Origin: Candidatus Synoicihabitans palmerolidicus
Lineage (GTDB): Bacteria; Verrucomicrobiota; Verrucomicrobiia; Opitutales; Opitutaceae
Assembly (NCBI GenBank): GCA_020809425.1
Contig: JAGGDC010000001.1
Coordinates: forward strand, 1,054,001 to 1,118,000
Reading direction: 5' to 3'
DNA length: 64,000 bases
Shown here: one piece after another, positions 8,502 to 20,313 of the stretch
How positions within the stretch are numbered: position 1 is the stretch's first letter
How the letters are laid out: each line of letters starts with the position of its first letter
The notes under the pieces: generated by a model
What the model saw: the letters and a program-made list of their open reading frames with translations, nothing else
Database searches by the model: none
Told to the model about the DNA's origin: nothing
Translations under genes and position numbers: made by a program

Positions 8502-9904
8502 TTAAACCGAATAAGCCGGCAGAAACCCGATACGTTCCTGCTCGGGATCGGAGATGAAACCGACGAGCGGCCCCAGGTGGATCTCGCGCCGATCGGACTC
8601 TTCGCTGCGGGCCCACGTAAAGGCATCCCAGAGCACGGAATGGCGGGTTTCACCTGGTGAGGTTTGATTGAAGCGGTAAACGGAAAATAGGGGAGACCAC
8701 AGTTGACGAGTCCGTTCTTGGAAGGGCAGGAATACCTCGAGCGGCGATAGGGTCTGAAACTGTTTACGCCCGGCACCGTTGTTCCAGGCGGTAAAAAATG
8801 GCCAAAGGTGGACCTTGCTGGCCGAGGGGGCGTCGGGGTTGGTGAGACTGCTCTGTTTGGTTTCGTGGTAGATCAAGTAGAGAAGTTGGCGACGCTCATG
8901 GAGTAAGGCTTGGTCTTTCCAAGAGGCTTGGCGCCAGAGGGGCCACATGGCCCACGTCTTGTCGTGTCCCTTGATGGTCGAGTGCGCATAGAAGGGAGCC
9001 CACCGATTGATGCGCCGTTGGTCTCCGCGGCCTTGAACCCAAAGGGGCCACAAATAATGGCGAGCGTGATACACGTATGGTTCGGTACGATCGACGTAAC
9101 CGAGAAACGGCCAGAGGTAGGGCTCGCTTATGTAGCCCGTAGAGCGATCGATCGCATAAAACGGGAGAACGCCGGCCTGCAGCGTGGGTGAATCCGAATC
9201 CAGCCGGCTTTGTTTACGATACATCAATGGCCATAAGGCGAAGCTATCGCTAGAAATCCCTTCGTGTACACGATGGCCGCCAAGAGGCCACAATTCGAAG
9301 CAGTGGTGTTCGTCGCCTGTGATCGTCTTGATGAACGGCCAAGGCGTGGTGGTCGTAGTTTGGCCGTTTTTTCAAACCGACCGTAGAGAGGAAAGAGCAC
9401 CCACGAAAGGGTGATCTTGGGAGAAGCGTTGGGGAATTTGGCCGTAGAAGGGAAAGATGGCCTGGTAGGAGGTGTCGGGATGACCGGTATGGCGGGAGAA
9501 GTAGAACGGCCAGGCATCGAAGCGCGAAGCGCGAAGTGCCGTCGGAGAAATGCTCGCGGTTGATCAGATTAAAGATCGTCCATCGCCGGGTTGCTGGGTT
9601 CACCGAAGTCTCGCGGTGGAAAAGGGGGTAGAGCAGGGTTGTTTGGAGGTCCGTCCCATCCTGGGAGTCGGATGAGGAAAAGAAGGGGCGCAGACCTCGT
9701 TGCCGATCTCCATCAGCGGTTGTGCGCTGGAAGTCGAGAGGACCGCACCAGGACGATAATTGATCGCCGGTGATCGCCGGTTGAAGGATCGACGTGACGG
9801 ACATAAACAGGCCAAAGATTAGTTTCGTCCGCCCGCGCCGAGGTAGGGCAGGCCATAAAGGCCAGCCCGACGGCCGCTATAACGGTGGCGAGACGAAGCA
9901 TCAT
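8502..9904 (-). pseudogene. WPL/WPF-repeat secreted protein of unknown function, frameshifted
   Basis: Starting from ATG 9902-9904, the product has a signal peptide (MMLRLATVIAAVGLAFMACPTSARA) and then repeated short blocks of the form LWPLxx, LYPLF, AWPFYFSR, LWPFLGYVDR and LGPLVGF, spaced about 20-35 residues apart. The frame changes near 9800, near 9520 and near 9290. There is an in-frame stop where KNGQTTTT should follow SV. The last 263 codons to TAA at 8502-8504 are open. I recall proteins with such WP-rich repeats in Verrucomicrobia but know no function. The exported start suggests an envelope or periplasmic role. Confidence 0.65.
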
Positions 9905-9972
9905 CAGAGGAGTTTTTTAGTCGAAGCGAAGGGGCCGAGCCGACAGGAAAATCGGCTACGAGGACAATCAGT

Positions 9973-11801
9973 TAGAGCGTATCCCACAAGCGCAAGAGGT
10001 TGGCGAAGAGGAGGTGCGTAAAAATAAAGAGGCAGAAACCGGGAGGATTTCCTGGTTTCGGCACAAAAACGGCGTGTATAATTTGGTGTGAACAATACTA
10101 CCGAAGCCGTCGCCCCGGAAGTTGCCCTGCAAACCTGACTGCGTCCAGACCTGACTCCGGTCGGACCCAACAAAGATTACGCCGCGTTGCGCGATCAACT
10201 GGCGGGGCTCGACCAGTTGCTGGCTAACAGTCACTTGGAAGCGATGGCCGTGGACTTTGCCCGGGAAAACTGGCGGGGCGACGACGTGGCCGGGTTGCCG
10301 CGCCACCTGCAGTTCGCGCGCAAGGCGCGGCGGGTGCAGGTATTGCGCATGATGCTCGGGAAAATCAGCTTGCGTAAACTTTCCCTGAGCATCGCCTCCA
10401 GCGATCTGTTGGCCGACTTTTGCGGAGCGCGCCGGATCGACGGCATCAAGGGGGTCTCCCAAAGAAAGCGTGCGGGAGCGTGCGTCCAAATGCTTCACCG
10501 CCGGGCAGGTGCGCAGGATGAGCCAAGTCTTTATCGAGATGTGCGGTGAGGCGGACCGGGCGAGCGAACTGAGACTGGCTGCGGCGCAGCCGATGGATAC
10601 GTGCCTGGTGGACTCGACCTGCCTGCAGGCCAACATCCCTTTTCCGGTCGACTGGGTGCTCTTTCGCGACGTGAGCCGCACCCCCTTGCTCAAGGCGGTG
10701 AAACTGATCCGTGCAGCGGGGTTGCGGGGTCGGATGCCGAACGAGCCGCCAGTCTTTGCCAAGCAGATGAATCGGTGGTGCCTCGCGATGACCCACAGCC
10801 GACGGCGCCGCGATGCGAAGCGGGCCCGCAAGAGCGTGCTCCGCCAGATGAAACGCCTGCTGCGCACCATCGGCGAGCACGCCCGCCGCCACCGCGACCA
10901 CCTCGCCGCCGACTACGCCCGGACCCGCTTCAGTGAGCGCCAGGCCACCCGCATCATTGCGCGCATCGACGCCATGCTCGAGCAACTGCCGGCCGCGATC
11001 AACCAGGCCCACGAACGCATCATCGGCGCGCGACCAGTGCCCAACGCCGAGAAGATCCTCAGCGTCTACGAACCCGACGTGCAGACCGTGGTCCGGGGCA
11101 AAGCGTCCGGCGAGGTCGAGTTTGGCCACACCCTCATGATCAGTGAGAACGTGACGGGGTTGATCACCGATTGGCAGTTGTATCAGGGAATGGCTCCGGC
11201 CGAATGGCGTCAGTTCGACCAGAGCCTCGAGCGCCAGAATCAGTTCGACCTGAGCACCTCGATCAAAGCGGCGAGCACCGACCGAGGCTTCTCGACCAAA
11301 CGGCTGTGCGAACGCTTGGCCGAAGCCGACATTTATGACGCCACTTGCCCCCGCGATCCGCAGCAACTGCAACGGCGCATGCAGGAGCCGCAGTTCGTGG
11401 CGCTCCAACATCGCCGGGCTTCGACGGAAGCCCGCATCGCCATCATCAAGCAATGCCACGGCAAGCGATTGAGTGCCAGAGGCTTCACGAATTGCTACCT
11501 GGCGGTAGCCTGGAGCATCCTCGGTCACAACCTGTGCCTCATCGCCCGACTGCTGGCCGACCAACCACCGCAGGCCCAAGCCGCCTAACCCCCCCCAAGC
11601 CTACTCCAACGATGAACAATAAACCGGCTGCCGGAAGTTCCCTCATGGAAACGATCCAGGCACTGACTGCTGCGACACTGCAATGTAGCCATTAAATTGC
11701 ATCTGCGCGCGCCTACATCAGCTATTGGTAGCCGGAAATCCGCTCAAACAATCGGCTTTCCTGCCTCCCTTCCAAAATCAGGGTAAATGGGACACGCTCT
11801 A
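9973..11801 (+). mobile_element. Element N copy 1 (DDE insertion sequence)
   Basis: The ends are TAGAGCGTATCCCA at 9973 and TGGGACACGCTCTA ending at 11801. Further copies occur at 30729, as a remnant at 45936, and at 62840, so the boundaries are secure. About 210 bases of shared non-coding sequence follow the transposase stop. The ends resemble TA or short-target insertion, but no clear target duplication can be assigned. It sits between the broken WP-repeat gene and the 3' end of gyrA. Confidence 0.85.
10088..11588 (+). pseudogene. Element N transposase, copy 1
   Basis: The frame opens at GTG 10088 with NNTTEAVAPEVAL, then meets TGA where copy 2 has Trp (TGG). A one-base insertion in a C run near 10458 breaks the frame at GVS; it is shared with copy 2. 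After that, 372 codons stay open. The DDE residues are recognisable as D in CLVDSTCLQANI, D in STDRGFSTKR and E in RASTEARIAII, with GKASGEVEFG between. This pattern is closest to the ISNCY/ISDol1-like or IS5-related DDE transposases; the exact family is uncertain. Confidence 0.78.
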
Positions 11802-11844
11802 GGTTAACCAACTTCGGCGTCTCTTTGATAGTTTGGTTCGACAA

Positions 11845-14394
11845 TCAAGAATCCTGGGGCGGTGTTGTCGGAGAGGCCGTTGGGTCGATGCTAGTTTCCG
11901 ACAATATTTCCGATTCAGTGCCCTCGGCGGCAGCGTCGAGTTCTTCGTCGGATTCAACGACTTTAGCCATGGATAGCAAGGTGTCGCCCTTGCCCAGGGT
12001 GAGCAGCTTAACGCCTTTAGCGCCTCGGTTGGTTTCACGTACCGTGTTGATGGGGCAACGCACGCTTTGACCTTTGGAGGTAAGGAGCATGATTTCATCC
12101 GTGTCCTTGACTCCCAGGGCACCGACCAACTGGACCGAACCGTCATCGGGTAGATTGATGGCGGTCACACCGGTTCCGCCGCGGTTGATTAGGCGGTAGT
12201 CTTCGAAGCGGGTACGCACGCCCAAACCGGCTTCGCTGGCTACAAGGAATTTCTTGTCGTGATCGATTACTTCGATCGCCTGTAAGTAGTCTCCTTTGCG
12301 TTTGAAACGCATGCCAGTGACACCACTGGTGGCTCGGCCGGTGGAGCGGAAAAGGATGTCTCCTGATTCGCTCTGTTCACGGAAGCGGACGGCGAGGCCT
12401 TGATGGGAGACGAGGATGACTTCGCTGGAGCCGTCGGTGAGGACACAGCCAATCACCGAATCACCTTTGGCCAAGTTGATGCCGATGAGGCCGCTTTCGC
12501 GAATGGCGTTGGTGTAAGCGGAGAGGGCGGTTTTTTTGATTTGGCCAGACTTGGTGGCCATGACGAGATAGTGTTCCTCGTCGAACGCCGAGTGCGTGAG
12601 CATGGCGGCGATTTTTTCACCGTCGTCGAGGGAGAGGAACGACTTGACCGATTTACCCTTGGAGATGCGGCTGCCTTCGGGGATTTGGTAAACCTTGCGA
12701 GCGAGGCATTGGCCGTGACTGGTAATGAAGAGGATGTAGTCGTGCGTTTGGGCAGTGAACAGATGCTCCACAAAATCGTTGGAGTAAGTGTCGGTGCCGA
12801 TGACGCCTTTGCCGCCGCGTTTTTGAGAGCGGAAGTCGGCGACGCGGGTGCGCTTGATGAAGCCCGAGTGCGAGATGGTGATGACCATGCCCTCGTTGGA
12901 GATGACGTCTTCCATGCGGAATTTGCCCATATCAGGAGCGACTTCGCACTTCCGCGGGCTAGTGTATTTGGCGCCGGCCTCGGTGAGTTCGTTTTTAATG
13001 ACGTCGAGGAGCAGGCGTTCGGAGGCAAGGATGGCGCGCAGTTCTTCGATGACACGGAGCAGGGCGGCATACTCTTCCTCGATTTTGTCCCGTTCGAGTC
13101 CCGTAAGTTGGTAAAGGCGGAGCTCGAGAATGGCGTCGGTCTGGCGTGAGGAGAGGGGATACTTCTCCATCAACTTGATCTTGGCCTCGGCGCGGTTGGA
13201 AGACGCGCGGATGATGCGCACAAAGTCATCGAGGTTATCGAGGGCGATTTTGTAACCTTCGAGGATGTGGGCGCGATCCTCGGCCTTGCGCAGGCGGAAT
13301 TGGGTGCGGCGGGTGATGACTTCGCGGCGATGTTCGATGTAGCAATCGAGCAGTTCGCGAATGTTCATCTGCTTCGGGCGCTTCTGATCGAGCGCCAGCA
13401 TGTTGATGCCGAAGGAAGACTCGAGCGCTGTGCGTTTGTAGAGTTGGTTGAGGATCGGCTCGGCTTGTTCGCCGCGTTTGAGCTCGATGACAATGCGGGT
13501 GTTTTCGTCGGATTCGTCGCGAAGGTCGCGGATGCCTTCGATGGTTTTTCCCGAGACGAGTTCGGCGATCTTCAGGAGGAGGTTGGCCCGGTTTACGTTG
13601 TAGGGGATCTCGGTGATGATGATCTGCTCACCTCCGGTCTTCATTTCTTCGGTGTGGGCACGGCCGCGCATGCGCACGATGCCGCGGCCTGTGCGCAGGT
13701 AGGAGTCGATCCCGGCGGTGCCGACGATGAAACCGCCGGATGGGAAGTCGGGTCCTTTGATGAAGCTGCAGACCTCTTCCAGTCCGATGTCGGGGCGGTC
13801 GATGATGGCGCAGGTGGCGGCGATCAGTTCGTCGAGATTATGTGGCGGGATGTTGGTCGCCATGCCGACGGCGATACCCGTGGAGCCGTTCATGAGCAGA
13901 TTCGGCAGGGCCGAAGGCAGGACGGTGGGCTCGGTGGTGGACTCCTTGTAGTTGGGGGAGAAGTCTACGGTATCCTCCTCGATGTCGGAGAGAAGGGTTA
14001 CCGCGAGAGCAGTGAGACGGGCCTCGGTGTAGCGATAGGCGGCGGGCGGATCGCCGTCGACGGAACCGAAGTTGCCCTGCGGATCGATCATCGGATAACG
14101 CATGACCCACTTTTGGGCCAAACGCACGAGGGTGTCGTAAACGGAAGAGTCCCCGTGTGGGTGATAGTTCTTGAGGACTTCACCGACCACACCGGCGCAC
14201 TTGTCGAAGTTGCGGTTGTGGAGCAGACCTTCCCGCAGCATGGCGTAGAGGATACGGCGCTGGACGGGTTTGAGGCCGTCGCGCGCATCGGGCAGGGCCC
14301 GCGAGACAATGACCGACATCGAGTAATCGATGTAAGCGGTCTGCATAATATCGGTGATATTAGCGGTGGTAAGTTTTTCGTTGGCGGTGAACAC
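11845..14394 (-). CDS. gyrA: DNA gyrase subunit A
   Basis: The 849-residue protein carries the catalytic Tyr122 in AAYRYTEARL, and the quinolone-determining stretch HPHGDSSVYDTLV with S83 and D87 at E. coli numbering. The GyrA box appears as QKRGGKG in the C-terminal beta-pinwheel. Together with GyrB it introduces negative supercoils by an ATP-driven double-strand passage. The ORF is intact. gyrB lies upstream with a 107-base gap, so they are probably one transcript. Element N copy 1 ends only 44 bases beyond its stop. Confidence 0.98.
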   Translation of the reverse strand: MFTANEKLTTANITDIMQTAYIDYSMSVIVSRALPDARDGLKPVQRRILYAMLREGLLHNRNFDKCAGVVGEVLKNYHPHGDSSVYDTLVRLAQKWVMRYPMIDPQGNFGSVDGDPPAAYRYTEARLTALAVTLLSDIEEDTVDFSPNYKESTTEPTVLPSALPNLLMNGSTGIAVGMATNIPPHNLDELIAATCAIIDRPDIGLEEVCSFIKGPDFPSGGFIVGTAGIDSYLRTGRGIVRMRGRAHTEEMKTGGEQIIITEIPYNVNRANLLLKIAELVSGKTIEGIRDLRDESDENTRIVIELKRGEQAEPILNQLYKRTALESSFGINMLALDQKRPKQMNIRELLDCYIEHRREVITRRTQFRLRKAEDRAHILEGYKIALDNLDDFVRIIRASSNRAEAKIKLMEKYPLSSRQTDAILELRLYQLTGLERDKIEEEYAALLRVIEELRAILASERLLLDVIKNELTEAGAKYTSPRKCEVAPDMGKFRMEDVISNEGMVITISHSGFIKRTRVADFRSQKRGGKGVIGTDTYSNDFVEHLFTAQTHDYILFITSHGQCLARKVYQIPEGSRISKGKSVKSFLSLDDGEKIAAMLTHSAFDEEHYLVMATKSGQIKKTALSAYTNAIRESGLIGINLAKGDSVIGCVLTDGSSEVILVSHQGLAVRFREQSESGDILFRSTGRATSGVTGMRFKRKGDYLQAIEVIDHDKKFLVASEAGLGVRTRFEDYRLINRGGTGVTAINLPDDGSVQLVGALGVKDTDEIMLLTSKGQSVRCPINTVRETNRGAKGVKLLTLGKGDTLLSMAKVVESDEELDAAAEGTESEILSETSIDPTASPTTPPQDS

Positions 14395-14501
14395 GGGCGG
14401 AAGGAGGGAGTGGTAAGTAGTGGGTGGTGAGCAGCGAGTGGGAGGCAGTCTGCGGTGGGGTGGTTGCTCGCCACCCGCGATTGCCTACGCGCTACTTCGG
14501 A

Positions 14502-17087
<2,586 letters not shown>

Positions 17088-17219
17088 TTAAAGGCGAAAT
17101 AGGATCGGAAAACAGGACCAGTCACAACCGTTATTTTAGGGTCTAAATGCAGATCAATGGCAGTTTTAGCGGTATTTTAGGTTGCCGACTCTAGATACGC
17201 TCCTAACGTCCGAAGTTGA

Positions 17220-17634
17220 GTGAAATTATCCGTAAAAGTCGATTACGCCGGTCGAGTTTTATCCCAATTGGCCCGCACCTACGGCAGTGATGAACTTGCG
17301 CATATTGAAGACCTTGCGAATGCGGAAGCGATGCCGGCGAATTATTTGGTGCAAATCTTGAGTGAATTGCGCAAAGGCGGGTTGATCCTGAGTAAACGCG
17401 GTAAACAAAGCGGGTATGCGTTGGCGCGGGACCCGGAGGAGGTGACGCTTTACGACATTGTGCGGTTGATCGAAGGCGACGTCTTGGAACTCAATGGATC
17501 GGGGGGATGGGTTTAGTGGCCCGCTGGTGGATGCTTTGTGGAGCCAGGTGCGAACAACGCTGGAAGAAAAGTGCCGCCAGTGCACCTTGGCCCAAATGGT
17601 CAATCACAGCACGGACGAGATGTATTATATTTGA
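17220..17634 (+). pseudogene. Rrf2-family transcription regulator, frameshifted
   Basis: A GTG start at 17220 gives MKLSVKVDYAGRVLSQLAR, AHIEDLANAEAMPANYLVQILSELRKGGLI and SKRGKQSGYALARDPEEVTLYDIVRLIEGD. This is the Rrf2 winged helix. At a G run near 17500 the frame is lost. In the next frame the family's usual C-terminus continues: SGPLVDALWSQVRTTLEEKC, RQCTLAQMV, to TGA 17632-17634. Only two Cys (CRQC) are present, so an IscR-type three-Cys cluster site is not evident. As written the protein stops at 17516 without its dimerisation tail. Confidence 0.82.
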
Positions 17635-17692
17635 AGCTGTTGATCCGCCCGTGATGGAGTTTTGAATTCGATTTTTACCACCTTATTTTCTC

Positions 17693-18400
17693 ATGCGACA
17701 CCCCGCCATTGAACCGCTGCTCATTCTTCAAGATCGTGAACTTATGCGGCGAAATTTGGCGCAACAACTTGCGGGAATCCCCGGAGACGTCGCGCTGGTA
17801 CAGGCGAAAATTGACGCGGAAAAATCGGCGATCGAGACCGCCAAGACGAAAGGGAAGGCGTTGGAGTCGAAGAAGAAGCTCCTGGAGACCGGAATCGGCT
17901 TAGCGGAGGAGAAGTTGGGCAAATATCGCACTCAGCAGTCGTTGGTGAAGAAGAATGAAGAGTATCAAGCGCTAGGTCACGAAATCGAGACGATGGAGGG
18001 TGAAATAGGTGGCCTAGAGGAGCAGGAGTTGGAAGTGATGTACGAGATTGATTCGGCCAAGGAGAAGGCTGCGGCCGCGGAGGCGGAATTGAAGACGAAT
18101 ATAGTCGGGCACGAAGCCAAGTTGGCGACGTTGGCGGAGCGTAAAGCGAGTTTGGCGACAGAATTGGCATTGGCGGAAGGCGAAGTGGGCCACGCCAGAG
18201 AGCCTCTGGGGGAACGTTATTTACGGGTATTTGATCGGATCGCGGAGCGGCAATTTCCCGTGTGCGTGGCTATCTCGGGCGGGAATTGCAGTGGGTGTCA
18301 CCTCAAGGTTTTCGGCGAAAATGACTCTGTTGTCCGGAAGGGGGAGGAGTTGGCCACCTGCGATCAGTGCGGACGCATTATTTGGTTGGAATCGGCCTGA
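17693..18400 (+). CDS. Coiled-coil protein with C4 zinc ribbon (DUF164-like)
   Basis: The 235-residue protein is a long antiparallel coiled coil (residues about 15-170, rich in E, K, A and L) ending in a zinc ribbon with C199/C202 and C223/C226 (CSGCHLKV and TCDQCGRIIW). This is the architecture of the widespread C4-type zinc-ribbon family often found near RNase P RNA or DivIVA-related genes. Its biochemical role is not established. It is intact, begins MRHPAIEPLLILQDREL, and lies 209 bases upstream of rnpB. Confidence 0.85.
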   Translation: MRHPAIEPLLILQDRELMRRNLAQQLAGIPGDVALVQAKIDAEKSAIETAKTKGKALESKKKLLETGIGLAEEKLGKYRTQQSLVKKNEEYQALGHEIETMEGEIGGLEEQELEVMYEIDSAKEKAAAAEAELKTNIVGHEAKLATLAERKASLATELALAEGEVGHAREPLGERYLRVFDRIAERQFPVCVAISGGNCSGCHLKVFGENDSVVRKGEELATCDQCGRIIWLESA

Positions 18401-18451
18401 GCGTTAGCGGAGCCCTGGAATCAGGCCTCACCGCGGGCGCGGGGCGAGGGG

Positions 18452-18478
18452 AACTTGTAACGTAATACGTTACAAGTT
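18452..18478. repeat. 27-base perfect palindrome
   Basis: AACTTGTAACGTA and TACGTTACAAGTT are exact inverted halves around a central A at 18465. It lies between the zinc-ribbon gene and rnpB. There is no T run on either side, so it is not a classic intrinsic terminator. An operator for a dimeric regulator is possible but unproven. Confidence 0.8.
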
Positions 18479-18609
18479 GCCGGGGCGCTTATAGGGGCCG
18501 GATTTGCGGCGGCGGCCGCGGCAGATGGATTGTCGTGGGGCTGGGGCTTGCGTTTGGCGGAGGAGGTGTGATGTTGACCGATCACGCGACTCGTTAGAGT
18601 GGCGGTAAA

Positions 18610-19087
18610 CTTGGTTCCGGGGCCAGATCGTCGCTCCGGGGTTCTTTGTATCCCAAGGCGCGGTTAACCGCCGCGCGCGATAAGATAGATCTCGGAGAGG
18701 AAAGTCCGGACACCACAGGGCAGGATGCCGTGCGAGCTTCACCGCAAGCACGGGAGGCATGCTTCAAGGCATGTCGACGGACAGTGTCACAGAGAATAGA
18801 CTACCTCACGGTCTTCGGACCTGCGGGGAAAAAGTGAAAAGGTGGGGTAAGAGCCCACCGCGTTCCGTGTGAGCGGGATGGCAGGATAAACCCCTTCCGG
18901 TGCAAGGCAAAATAGGCGACTGACCGGCCCGGTCTTAAGTCGCGGGTATGTCGCATCTGCCTGAGTTCATTTCCTTCGAGATGTGAGCTTCGGCGGACAG
19001 GTCCTTTTCGAAGGACCTGAGATAAATGACGATTACGGAGCTGTTCGCAGCTTCGACAAAATCCGGCTTATCGGCTCCGGAACCAAG
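18610..19087 (+). ncRNA. rnpB: RNase P RNA (catalytic subunit)
   Basis: The conserved core is plain: GAGGAAAGTCCGGAC near 18700, GTAAGAGCCCACCGC near 18850, GGATGGCAGGATAAACCCC, GCAAGGCAAAATAGG, and near the 3' end GACAAAATCCGGCTTATCGG. The outer ends pair as helix P1: CTTGGTTCCGG at 18610 with CCGGAACCAAG ending at 19087, which sets the boundaries. At about 478 bases it is longer than the usual 350-400, with an extended 3' domain around 18950-19020. It processes tRNA 5' ends. Confidence 0.94.
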
Positions 19088-19155
19088 TTTACTTCCATTT
19101 TGAACCCGGTGAGTGAGTGAGATCGTGGCGGCCTTAGCTGCGCCATAGTGCAGGT

Positions 19156-19330
19156 TTAGAAATTCAGACAGGCCGTGTGGACGGTGTGGTTGACGGTGGT
19201 ATTGAGTTCGGCGTAAGTGGTGAAGGTGAGGACTGCGTCGCGGCCGAAATTTTGCAGGGACTCGTGGAAGTGATACGCGCGGCTGCCTGTTAGTCGGGCG
19301 GAGTCGACAAATTCGGTGCAGACCGGAAGG
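19156..19330 (-). pseudogene. C-terminal remnant of a surface or pilus-type protein (paralogue of the next gene)
   Basis: The minus strand reads STEFVDSARLTGSRAYHFHE, then SLQNFGRDAVLTFTTYAELN, to a TAA at 19156-19158. TGSRAYHFHESL parallels TGGSAFHYDEAL in the gene at 19419, so this is a tail fragment of a related protein. No upstream continuation was found; the frame degrades beyond about 19330. Confidence 0.5.
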
Positions 19331-19418
19331 GCTCCCTACCTTAGAGGGTAGTAGCGCTATTAACGATTAGTGAACCGTTGCTGGGAATCACGCGTAACGA
19401 CATGGGATTCAGGCGGAC

Positions 19419-20313
19419 TCAGAAACTTAATACCGAGGAATAGAGACTGCGGTCAGCGGAGGAGGTGAGCTCGGTCGAGCCGGCGATACCGCAGGGGTTG
19501 CCATCAGTCATGTCCGACAAGGCCTCGTCGTAATGAAATGCGCTCCCGCCGGTCACGTTGATGGTGTCGGCCACGACGGCGCCATAGACGCTACCGCTGG
19601 AGCCACCGCCATTCATGGACACATCGGCGTTGGGGGCGTAAACCACGGCGCTGAGTTGGCCGTTTCCCGAGAAAGAGACGGACTGACTCCCCGCAGAGCC
19701 CGCTGCTTTGGTGCTCCAGAACTGGAAGTTCATGGGGTCGTTGGCATTGGCGATGCCGCGGCCGGCGATCGAAACGTCGCAAGAAGCATACATTTCCAAA
19801 GACGCAGAGCCCAGCACTTGAATGGAGGCATTGCCGCCGACGCTCACATTGTTGCCAGTGGCGGATGTGATGCGGATGACGACCTCGTTACCCGCACTGA
19901 TGGAGAGTCGGCGGGAAGCAGGTCCGCTTAGGGAGATGCGAGTGACGTCATATAGTAGTATATCCCATCGGCGGCTGCAAGATCCGCTCCTCGAGGCAGC
20001 GTGGTGGCGCTATTGATGGTGCCGATGGAATAGCCGGCGTTGGTGGGAGCGGAGACGTCTTCGAAATTGGTCGTGAAATCGGTGGTGACTCTTGCTCTTG
20101 AGTAGTCAATCGTGCCGGCGGCGACTCCGAAATCACCCACGATGCCGTTGGGTTCCACGTCCAGGCCTGAATAGTCGGTGGTGCCGATGGAGACGTAGCC
20201 CCAAATGTCGGGGTTGCTGAGACTGAAGCTGTTGACGGCGACGGAGCCGCTGCCGGCGCTGCCGCGGGCATATTTGTTGAAACTACCTCCGCCGAGGGCG
20301 GCGTTGTAAGCCC
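19419..20313 (-). pseudogene. Pilus-associated or polymer-type surface protein, 5' end cut by IS copy B and frameshifted
   Basis: Read from the IS junction: AYNAALGGGSFNKYARGSAG, then SFSLSNPDIWGYVSIGTTDY, TTLPRGADLAAADGIYYY. A two-base insertion near 19945 changes frame, then ISLSGPASRRLSISAGNEVV, IQVLGSASLEMYASCDV, LSAVVYAPNADVSMNGGG and GAVVADTINVTGGSAFHYDE to TAA 19419-19421. The VYAP...GGAVVA...TGGSAFHYDE pattern is that of the C-terminal domain (DUF7305-like) of large PilX-type surface proteins in Verrucomicrobia and Planctomycetes. The N-terminus is missing because the reading frame runs directly into the IS at 20314. Confidence 0.68.

Noticed and set aside
13267..14430. 387-codon plus-strand frame
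   Set aside because: Antisense shadow of gyrA; no family resemblance.
18646..18837. Short plus-strand ORF
   Set aside because: Lies inside the RNase P RNA core, so it is not a protein gene.
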